A stretch of DNA of 10,624 bases from Baffinella frigidus (GCA_026770585.1 MU647504.1:24903-35526), one strand, 5' to 3'. Numbered from the stretch's first letter, positions 6,217 through 10,624 are shown. The notes: generated by a model not told the origin, from the sequence alone. Numbers and translations: made by a program.

Positions 6217-6239
6217 GGCGGTGCCTGCACCCTCGGGAG
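6217..6239 (+). repeat. ~25-bp direct repeat flanking foldback, right copy
   Basis: Partner of 6086-6109. Read on the minus strand it is CTCCCGAGGGTGCAG, then GCACCGCCC, i.e. an acceptor-like sequence followed by the same Ala-Pro-Pro codons as the candidate exon. Confidence 0.8.
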
Positions 6240-6263
6240 AGGTGGTTCGGTCCTAATCTCATA

Positions 6264-6393
6264 CGCAAACAATTATAATTTATAAACTGGATTTCAATCA
6301 AAATTACTACACGTTTGCTTTAACATTACTAGTAAAGATAGTTTTGTGTAGTAAGTTTCGTTGAATCCAGTTTATGAATTATAAGTGTTTGCG
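6264..6393. mobile_element. Foldback element with AT-rich core and CGCAAACA ends
   Basis: A 130-bp element. The left arm CGCAAACAATTATAATTTAT and AAACTGGATT is matched in reverse by AATCCAGTTTATGAATTATA and AGTGTTTGCG. The inner borders AAAATTACTAC and GTAGTAAGTTT and the loop GCTTTAACATTACTAGTAAAG are clearly related to the loop of the element at 1053-1183, although the outer arms are not. TA precedes the left end; the right flank is TG. No coding capacity. Confidence 0.88.
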
Positions 6394-6441
6394 TGTGAAA
6401 TCTTACAAGGTCTTCGCGGAAGGGAATACACAATGGCCGTG

Positions 6442-6562
6442 TTCCTTTAGGTCCTTTAGGTTCTTCGAGCTCCCAACATAGGTGGACACCGGAACTTATC
6501 CTGCAGAAAGGCCATGCTTCCTTTCGGATCACATCAGGCCCCCCAGTGCAGAAGGATCGCGG
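6442..6562 (-). repeat. ~85-bp dispersed repeat, extended copy
   Basis: On the minus strand it has the CAGGATAAG subtype body with an intact AACCTAAAGGACCTAAAGG tail. Similarity to 5531-5645 extends upstream through TGATGTGATCCG, a G run and CGATCCTTCTG. The minus frame reads IRKEAWPFCRISSGVHLCWE. Immediately downstream on the minus strand is CGCGAAGACCTT with GTAAGA, a possible splice donor. Confidence 0.9.
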
Positions 6563-6639
6563 CAGAACCGGCTAAAGGGTATCCTCATCGGGCGTTTGAG
6601 TTAGTTGGCTGCGCCCCAGGGATCGTCGGAGTTCCCCTG

Positions 6640-6756
6640 CAGGGGTACCTCACTCACAAGAAGCCGCCACCCCCTAGGACCCTACAGTAGGACTATCCCT
6701 AGGGCCCTACGGTCATCCGAGAGGGGGGTCAGTTTCTTGTGAGCGAGGTACCCCTG
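6640..6756. mobile_element. Foldback element with CAGGGGTACC ends, copy 2
   Basis: A 117-bp element. The arms CAGGGGTACCTCACTCACAA and GAAGCCGCC pair with the right half. Core: CCTAGGACCCTACAGTAGG and CCCTAGGGCCCTACGG. The right flank is TA; the left is TG, part of a CCCCTGCAGGGG palindrome created with the flank. The core lies in the opposite orientation to that in 5216-5331. Confidence 0.92.
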
Positions 6757-6826
6757 TACAACCCCCTCCTGCCCACATCCTCGTAGGACCTCAGGGAGAG
6801 GAGCGACACGGAGGGGTCGATCCGAA

Positions 6827-6884
6827 ATCAAGAGGATACTTTGACCATCAACTACCTTTGACCACACCCGTGAAGGGACGTTGA
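6827..6884 (+). repeat. TTTGACCATCAACTACC repeat, plus-strand copy
   Basis: AGAGGATACTTTGACCATC, AACTACCTTTGACC, then ACACCCGTGAAGGGACG matches the minus strand at about 9776-9827, a ~50-bp inverted-orientation copy. Here the leading GTG of the donor-like GTGAGAGGA motif is absent. Confidence 0.85.
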
Positions 6885-6935
6885 TAACGGGGGGAAACCA
6901 ACATTAATGGGGTAACGGCCTGAAAATGGGGTAGT

Positions 6936-6978
6936 TAGGCCTACGGCATTGCCTAGGACCTCCTACCGTAGGCCGAGG
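6936..6978. repeat. Solo copy of the CCTACNGTAGG core
   Basis: GGCCTACGG and TTGCCTAGGACC, then TCCTACCGTAGGCC: the foldback core without its arms, similar to 306-342. Confidence 0.6.
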
Positions 6979-7196
6979 GATCATGAACATGGCCACCATT
7001 TATTCCTGGAGCCATTGCTGCACGCCCGGGTGGCTCCACCGCAGATAAATTCTAGTAAATATAAAAATATAAAAATCTGTACTCCGCCCCTCCCAGGTTA
7101 TTCAAGAGGTACTGGTTCGTCCAATACGTAATATTATTAATATGAATATTCATCATTTCTTACAGCATCAAATGTCTGATGCCCCAAAGGGTGTTT
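6979..7196. other. Unique stretch, no gene seen
   Basis: Mixed sequence with an AT-rich part (7045-7180). Nothing identifiable. Confidence 0.5.
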
Positions 7197-7334
7197 CATC
7201 CGGGGAAATCTATTTTTCTTCAGTTTGATGGCAAGGAAAATTACTACACAATCCGTTTTTATTAGTGATATTAAAGCATTTATGTAGTAATTTTCCTTGC
7301 CATCAAACTAAAGAAAAATAGGTTTCCCCGGATA
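7197..7334. mobile_element. Foldback element with TATCCGGGG ends, copy 2
   Basis: A 138-bp element. The arms carry ATCCGGGGAAATCTATTTTT, CTTCAGTTTGATGGCAAGG and AAAATTACTAC, paired almost perfectly with the right half, which is longer than in copy 1. The loop is the reverse complement of the loop at 1053-1183 with few changes, so the element is inverted relative to copy 1. The right flank is TA, the left is CA. No coding capacity. Confidence 0.93.
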
Positions 7335-7495
7335 AGTTTATGACCCAGCCTCTGCATGTGGGGGACACTGGCATTGAAACACTCCTCTCCTTGGTTGAGA
7401 AGCAGTCCGACTTTTATTATTATTAGTTTTGTTGTTTGTTTGATTGATTATCCTTTTTTAATTATAAATCCCACATTAATTTATTATTTATTTAT
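7335..7495. other. Unique AT-rich lead-in to the minisatellite
   Basis: It becomes AT-rich from 7410 (TTTATTATTATTAG, TTATTATTTATTTATTGG). No gene seen. Confidence 0.5.
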
Positions 7496-7574
7496 TGGTT
7501 GGTTGGTTGGTGTGCAGGGTAGTAGGCACATGGAGGGGGTATGCGCGGGTGTTGTGATGCACGTAGGAGTGCTT

Positions 7575-7615
7575 GGTGTTTGGTGTTTGATGTTTGGTGT
7601 TTGGTGTGTGTTGGT
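7575..7615 (+). repeat. (TTTGGTG)n heptanucleotide linker
   Basis: About five units of TTTGGTG, with one TTTGATG, follow minisatellite unit 1. Confidence 0.85.
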
Positions 7616-7832
7616 TGGTTTGCAGGGCAGTTGGTAGGTGTGCAGGGTGGCAGACACCTGGGGGGGGTAGACGCGGGTGTTGTGGTGCACATAGGGGTGC
7701 GTGTTGTTTATTTATCCATTTATTCATTTATCTGTTGGATAGTCTGCTGTTTGCAGGTTAGTTTGCAGGTCGGTAGTTAGGCACCTGGAGGGGGTATACG
7801 CGGGTGTTGTGATGCACGTAGGGGTATGTGTT

Positions 7833-7870
7833 GTTTATTCATCTGTTTATTCATCTGTTTATTCATCTAT
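7833..7870 (+). repeat. (TTTATTCATCTG)n dodecanucleotide linker
   Basis: Three units, the last diverged, follow minisatellite unit 3. Confidence 0.9.
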
Positions 7871-7948
7871 TAATTTGCCTGTTTGCAGGTTGGTAGGGAG
7901 GCACCAGGAGGGGGTATGCGCGGGTGTTGTGATGCACGTAGGAGTGCT

Positions 7949-8012
7949 TGGTGTTTGGTGTTTGGTGTTTGGTGTTTAGTATTTGGTGTTTGGTGTTTGG
8001 TATTTGGTGTTT
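7949..8012 (+). repeat. (TTTGGTG)n heptanucleotide linker, second array
   Basis: About nine units of TTTGGTG with TTTAGTA and TTTGGTA variants follow minisatellite unit 4. Longer than the array after unit 1. Confidence 0.9.
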
Positions 8013-8086
8013 GTTTGCAGGTCATTGGCAGGGTGGGCGGCGCCTGGAGGGGGTAGGCGCGGGTGTTGTGATGCACGTCTCTCTCT

Positions 8087-8109
8087 GTGTGTATGTATGT
8101 GTGTGTGTA

Positions 8110-8163
<54 letters not shown>
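8087..8163 (+). repeat. (TG)n dinucleotide microsatellite
   Basis: After CTCTCTC the sequence is TG repeats with a few TATG interruptions, then an uninterrupted run of more than 20 units. Alternating purine-pyrimidine DNA of this kind can adopt Z-form (known property of the sequence class). Confidence 0.97.
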
Positions 8164-8165
<2 letters not shown>

Positions 8166-8386
8166 CTGGTTGGTTTGCAAGTGATTTATCTGTTTGCAGG
8201 TTGGTAGGTACGCACCTGGAGGAGATAGGCGCGTGTGTTGTGATGCACATAAGAGTTTTTTAATTTTATTTTTTAATTATTTTTCATCTGTTTGCAGGGT
8301 TGGTAGGTAGGCACCTGGAGGGGGTATGCGCGGGTGTTGTGATGCACGTACGCCTGCGCCTCATCCCGCGGAACCTGCTCGCTCGT

Positions 8387-8500
8387 GCCAAGCCCCCTTC
8401 AGTCCTCCTCGTCACGCGGTTCGGAGGTGGTCACGCGGTTCTTGTGCCCCCCATTAACCTCGGATAAGGTTCGTGTGTCCCCGTTAACCTCCGGATAAGG
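8387..8500 (+). repeat. ~110-bp duplication, copy 1
   Basis: GCCAAGCCCCCTTCAGTCCT, CCTCGTCACGCG, TTCGG, GTCACG, GTTC, then two CCCCNTTAACC-type units each ending CGGATAAGG. It matches 8608-8717 in order, with indels. Confidence 0.85.
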
Positions 8501-8607
8501 CAAGAACCACCCTCCGTTACTGATGAATGCAATGAATGAATGCAAGCGCCAACCAACAACCGTTACTCCTCCTCACGCCGACCCCCGTGACTCGCGAGCA
8601 ACCGCAC

Positions 8608-8717
8608 GCCAAGCCCCCTTCAGTCCTCCTCGTCACGCGCTTCGGGGTCACGAGGTTCGTGTGTCCCCATTAACCCCCGGATAAGGTTCTTGTGTCCCCA
8701 TAATCGCCGGATAAGGC
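8608..8717 (+). repeat. ~110-bp duplication, copy 2
   Basis: Partner of 8387-8500. Each copy ends in two tandem units of GTGTCCCCNTTAACC-like sequence closing with CCGGATAAGG; the last unit is TAATCGCCGGATAAGG. A preceding GTGACTCGCGAGCAAC (about 8588) is echoed by GTGATTTGCGAGCAAC at about 8732. Confidence 0.85.
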
Positions 8718-8747
8718 ACGTGCCAAACCCCGTGATTTGCGAGCAAC

Positions 8748-8790
8748 GCAGGGTGTACACGCGGGTGTTGGGATGCACGTATGCCTACGC
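8748..8790 (+). repeat. Stray partial minisatellite unit
   Basis: GCAGGGTGTACACGCGGGTG and TTGGGATGCACGTATGCCT, followed by ACGCC, match the 3' half of the unit at 8293-8352 and its exit sequence (CACGTACGCCTGCGCC). This places a duplication of the array's end about 440 bp downstream. Confidence 0.8.
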
Positions 8791-8931
8791 CCCCCCCCCT
8801 CTGCTCGTACCATCCTCAGTCACACCTCCACCTTCTTGCCATCTTCGGAGGGGGGCAGTTGTGCAATGGCAAAACCATGTCGAGGCTAACCACGCCAGAA
8901 TGATCGAGGGAAACCGACGCCTTATCCGCGA

Positions 8932-9015
8932 CAGATCTGTCGCGGTTGACTTACGAATTCCAGGGCTTTCCCTCGGAAGATGTCAAACGTGGATGTTTCG
9001 AGCCCTCTGGCGTGG
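8932..9015 (+). repeat. 84-bp inverted repeat, left arm
   Basis: It begins CAGATCTG and runs through CGCGGTTGACTTA, GAATTC, AAGATGTCAAA, GTGGATGTTTCGAG and CTGGCGTGG. The reverse complement of 9192-9274 matches with about 12 differences by eye. The first bases lie in a further palindrome, CCGCGACAGATCTGTCGCGG (8926-8945). The preceding plus-strand frame (8868-8931) reads VQWQNHVEANHARMIEGNRR, protein-like but unrecognised. Confidence 0.92.
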
Positions 9016-9043
9016 AAGCGCGTGACACACACACGCGAGGGTG

Positions 9044-9148
9044 TATCCCTTAACTGGCGAGTGGGTCAAAGTTGACCCCCAAGAGGTCCTAGGCAGGTCC
9101 TAGGGCCCTACGGTAGGGCGTATGAGCCTACTCGCCACTTACGGGATA
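9044..9148. mobile_element. Foldback element with TATCCCTTAAG ends, copy 3
   Basis: A 105-bp element in inverse orientation to 5841-5945 and of the same subtype (CCAAGAGGTCCTAGGCAGG, then TCCTAGGGCCCTACGGTAGG). Both ends are TATCCC/GGGATA; the arms include TGGCGAGT and ACTCGCCA. It sits between the arms of the 84-bp inverted repeat. Confidence 0.93.
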
Positions 9149-9191
9149 AGAGGACGGACCTGTTGGGAGAATTCGCGGCGCGCGAGGCATG

Positions 9192-9274
9192 CCACGCCAG
9201 GGCACTCGAAACATCCACTTTTGACATCTTTCAAGGGAAATGCCTGAATTCTTAAGTCAACCGCGCCAGATCTG
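9192..9274 (-). repeat. 84-bp inverted repeat, right arm
   Basis: Reverse-complement partner of 8932-9015. Just outside it, GGACACACACACGCGAACACG resembles GTGACACACACACGCGAG, which stands just inside the left arm at about 9022-9039. Confidence 0.92.
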
Positions 9275-9433
9275 GACACACACACGCGAACACGCGCCGC
9301 GGGTGTGTCCTCTCACCTCGGGGTTTGAGCGGTTCAGTTGCTAACCCTCTGGTGCCAACCCCCGTCACCCCCCCTCGTGCCAAATCCCGTTCGACGGGTG
9401 TTGTCAAAGGTACACGCGAAGCCGCGCCGCAGC

Positions 9434-9463
9434 AGGGGAGGGAGGGAGGGAGGGAGGGAGAGA
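9434..9463 (+). repeat. (GGGA)n microsatellite
   Basis: About six GGGA units, directly before the long direct repeat at 9465. Confidence 0.9.
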
Positions 9464-9464
9464 T

Positions 9465-9565
9465 ATGGGGAGGGGTGACAGGGTTGGGGGAAGGCAGAGT
9501 GAAGTGCACGATGGGGGGGGGACAGCGCGTGCTGACCAGCGGGAAGAGCAAGAACAGCGGCGCCG
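9465..9565 (+). repeat. 101-bp direct repeat, copy 2 of 2
   Basis: Near-identical to 1774-1874. The left flanks of both copies are purine-rich and the right flanks differ from CGGCGC onward, so the shared block has fairly sharp borders. Confidence 0.92.
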
Positions 9566-9598
9566 CGGGTCAGACCCTCACGGAAGGGAACACACTAA

Positions 9599-9733
9599 TC
9601 TCCATACACGTATTAATTAATTGCTTTTCGGCAACGAAAATTACCGCACGATTTGCTCATAAAAGTAAAAGTGGAGCGTTTGTGTAGTAAATTTCGTTGC
9701 GCCAAAAGCAGTTGATTAATATTTTTGTGGAGA
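9599..9733. mobile_element. Foldback element with AT-rich core and TCTCCA ends
   Basis: A 135-bp element. The left arm TCTCCATACACGTATTAATT, then AATTGCTTTTCGGCAACG, is matched in reverse by CGTTGCGCCAAAAGCAGTTG, ATTAATATTT and TGTGGAGA. The inner borders AAAATTACCGCAC and GTGTAGTAAATTT match those of the elements at 1053 and 6264; the loop is only weakly related. CGGAAGGGAACACAC just outside the left end recurs as CGGAAGGGAATACAC beside the foldback at 6264-6393. No coding capacity. Confidence 0.85.
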
Positions 9734-9775
9734 TGAACACGGTGGCCATGATGGTTTCGCTCCGTATCAAACGTA

Positions 9776-9831
9776 CGTTTCCCTCCACGGGTGTGGTCAA
9801 AGGTAGTTGATGGTCAAAGTGTCCTCTCACC
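9776..9831 (-). repeat. Donor-led TTTGACCATCAACTACC repeat, best copy
   Basis: On the minus strand it runs GTGAGAGGACACTTTGACC, ATCAACTACCTTTGACC, then ACACCCGTGGAGGGA. Shorter versions begin with the same GTGAGA at 9966 (minus, reading on to GCACCTGTGAAGGGA), at 9317 (reading on to CACACCCGCGG) and at 10245 (with two tandem TTTGACCATCAANTANC units). A plus-strand copy is at 6827. The start coincides each time with a good eukaryotic splice donor, NAG/GTGAGA. Confidence 0.75.
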
Positions 9832-9978
9832 TGTGTGACTACCAACACAGCCGCCATTCCTGCTCGTGCGCACCTCAATCACTCCTCCTCGTGCTCACAA
9901 CCTTGTGGTTTCTAGAAAACGCCTGCTCTGGGCGCAGTTTTCCCTTCACAGGTGCTTCCTCTCACCTCGTCTTAAGTC

Positions 9979-10006
9979 GCAGAGACCCCAGATCTGGGGT
10001 CTCTGC
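9979..10006. repeat. Perfect 28-bp palindrome
   Basis: GCAGAGACCCCAGA followed by TCTGGGGTCTCTGC is exact with no loop. On the minus strand it is preceded by TTCACCTT and followed by GACTTAAGACGAG and GTGAGA. The nearby CTTAAGTC...CCAGATCTGG arrangement also occurs at about 9251-9275 in the right arm of the 84-bp inverted repeat. Confidence 0.95.
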
Positions 10007-10083
10007 AAGGTGAATCGAAAATGTTCCAGCGCACGATTTGAGCCACATCCCAGGGCTAGTGGATGGCCCTTCTCCGCATCGGG

Positions 10084-10181
10084 GATAGGCCCACCTCGGG
10101 ATGGATAGGCCCGCCTCAGGAAAGGCGTGGGACAGGCCCGCCTCGGGACGGATAGCCCCGCCTCAGGAAACACGTGGGATT
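10084..10181 (+). repeat. 49-bp tandem repeat, two copies
   Basis: Each unit reads AGGCCCGCCTCGGGANGGAT, AGCCCCGCCTCAGGAAA, then CGTGGGA. Within a unit, a ~20-base half (GGCCCRCCTCRGG) is itself repeated. Similar GAGCCCGCCTCGGG occurs at about 4999 and 5083. Confidence 0.9.
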
Positions 10182-10198
10182 CGCGGGAGTAAAGTAAA

Positions 10199-10245
10199 AG
10201 CTAGTTGATGGTCAAAGATACTTGATGGTCAAACGGTCATCTCAC
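10199..10245 (-). repeat. Donor-led repeat with two tandem TTTGACCATCAA units
   Basis: On the minus strand GTGAGATGACCG is followed by TTTGACCATCAAGTATC and TTTGACCATCAACTAGC. It directly follows the candidate exon at 10246-10437. Confidence 0.75.
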
Positions 10246-10437
10246 CTCGTCCATCCGCACCACGCGCACCTCCTCCTCAACCACCTCCCCTCCCCCCTCC
10301 CCCTCCGCGTCCCCCGCAGCCTTCTTAGCCCTCTTTTTCGCGGCGGTGCTGATCATGGTCGTGGACTCGGAGCACGGCCCGGTCCGTACCAGCCGGGAGG
10401 AGAGCTGCGCGTGCATGAACCCTGCCGTGCGGGACAT
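10246..10437 (-). CDS. Candidate first exon of an unidentified protein (minus strand)
   Basis: I do not recognise the protein. From ATG (10435-10437, reversed) 64 codons run without a stop to GACGAG, then GTGAGA, a good splice donor in phase 0. The peptide starts MSRTAGFMHAQLSSRLVRTG, has a lysine-rich patch (AAKKRAKK, about residues 32-39), then a Gly/Glu-rich segment (GEGGGEVVEEE, about 46-56) and ends VRVVRMDE. Third codon positions are mostly G or C, unlike the surrounding repeats. The basic patch could serve nuclear targeting, but that is speculation. The ATG region is duplicated at about 10565-10606 as MPPFSRAAGFMHAL, with a hairpin between the copies. An alternative is that this exon starts at the acceptor-like CGGCAG at about 10425. 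No downstream exon could be joined with confidence. Confidence 0.42.
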
Positions 10438-10443
10438 CGTTAG
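10407..10443 (-). repeat. Direct duplication around the hairpin, left copy
   Basis: On the minus strand: CTAACGATGTCCC, then CGGCAGGGTTCATGCACGCGC. It matches the right copy apart from a short insertion. Confidence 0.85.
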
Positions 10444-10464
10444 GACTACCGCCCTCACAGAAAT

Positions 10465-10555
10465 CCCAAATCACTTCTGTACTTGTGTTTTTTCTGGTAT
10501 AAGGACGCCGGAATCCGGCGTCCTTGCACTGGTATACGGACCAAACCAATTTGGG
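10465..10555. mobile_element. ~90-bp hairpin element between duplicated exon starts
   Basis: The ends CCCAAAT and ATTTGGG are inverted. The middle has an exact hairpin, AAGGACGCCGG-AAT-CCGGCGTCCTT (10501-10525). Intermediate pairing is weak (CTGGTATAAGG against CTTGCACTGGTATAC). It lies between direct repeats sharing GCGCGTGCATGAACCCTGCC (10408 and 10567). Only one copy in the window, so a transposon identity is inferred from shape. Confidence 0.55.
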
Positions 10556-10565
10556 CTTGGCAGCA

Positions 10566-10614
10566 AGCGCGTGCATGAACCCTGCCGCCCGAGAAAACGG
10601 GGGCATCGTCAGGA
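10566..10614 (-). repeat. Direct duplication around the hairpin, right copy
   Basis: On the minus strand: CTGACGATGCCCC, an extra GTTTTCTCGG stretch, then GGCAGGGTTCATGCACGCGC. It encodes the parallel start MPPFSRAAGFMHAL. After CGCGC the copies diverge. Confidence 0.85.
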
Positions 10615-10624
10615 GAGAGGGAGG

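Larger units (their letters stand above)
7496..8352 (+). repeat. Minisatellite: seven ~60-bp units with variable simple-repeat linkers
   Basis: The conserved unit TTGCAGGTTGGTAGGNAGG, CACCTGGAGGGGGTATGCG, then CGGGTGTTGTGATGCACGTA occurs at about 7513-7570, 7641-7699, 7763-7826, 7883-7946, 8016-8079, 8193-8254 and 8293-8352. The spacers differ: (TTTGGTG)n after units 1 and 4, TTTATC/TTTATTCATCTG repeats after units 2 and 3, (TG)n after unit 5 and an AT-rich spacer after unit 6. The spacing is too irregular and the spacers too simple for a CRISPR array. Long open frames on both strands here are artefacts of repeats lacking stops. Confidence 0.95.

Noticed and set aside
7484-8250. Several long open frames on both strands, including one with a long His-Thr run
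   Set aside because: They are translations of the minisatellite and its (TG)n and (TTTGGTG)n linkers. Simple repeats without stop codons give such frames in several registers at once.
7496-8352. Regularly spaced conserved units suggesting a CRISPR-like array
   Set aside because: Spacer lengths range widely, the spacers are low-complexity repeats, the units are diverged and ~60 bp long, and the context is eukaryotic with no cas genes.
8868-8931. VQWQNHVEANHARMIEGNRR-like plus-strand peptide as a transposase or integrase relic
   Set aside because: Only about 20 residues look protein-like and no catalytic motif is visible. It is mentioned under the inverted repeat but not called as a gene.

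Overview
The window looks like repeat-dense, non-coding nuclear DNA of a eukaryote, most likely a protist or microalga. The clues are many short foldback (MITE-like) elements, dispersed ~85-bp repeats, several microsatellites and a minisatellite, and the absence of compact bacterial-style genes or ribosome-binding sites. A few candidate exons are bounded by GT/AG-type splice signals. I cannot name the species. No rRNA, tRNA, CRISPR array or complete protein-coding gene is visible, and no protein could be assigned a function.

Layout. 1-95: (GGTT)n microsatellite. 96-2120: mostly unique sequence with three small foldback elements (758-912, 1053-1183, 1503-1594), a 56-bp direct duplication bracketing the second of them, and a 101-bp segment that recurs almost unchanged at 9465-9565. 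2120-2965: CGAAATAA-type repeat, a tandem block of the ~85-bp family, CCAAAGCA-type repeat, then two foldbacks nearly touching (2631-2734 and 2736-2963). 2965-5540: largely unique DNA with ~85-bp repeats, three foldbacks and one foldback half. 5530-7335: alternating ~85-bp repeats and foldbacks of several families, plus a small exon-like segment on the minus strand (6001-6093). 7496-8352: minisatellite whose seven conserved ~60-bp units are separated by different simple repeats, including a long (TG)n. 8387-8790: diverged ~110-bp duplications. 8932-9274: an 84-bp inverted repeat enclosing another foldback. 9300-10624: a repeat on the minus strand that begins each time with a splice-donor-like GTGAGA, a 49-bp tandem repeat, and the best exon candidate (10246-10437, minus), whose start region is duplicated around a hairpin at 10465-10555.

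Main pattern. Most foldbacks look like TA-flanked, Stowaway/Tc1-mariner-type non-autonomous elements, and several begin TATCC. Their centres are shared between elements whose outer arms differ: one core is CCTACNGTAGGGNCCTAGG, the other an AT-rich loop bordered by ATTACTAC/GTAGTAAT. MITEs normally conserve their ends and vary inside, so this is the reverse of the usual pattern. Some repeats also sit exactly on splice-site-like sequence, which makes introner-like behaviour worth testing. No transposase is encoded here, so any mobility would depend on enzymes encoded elsewhere.
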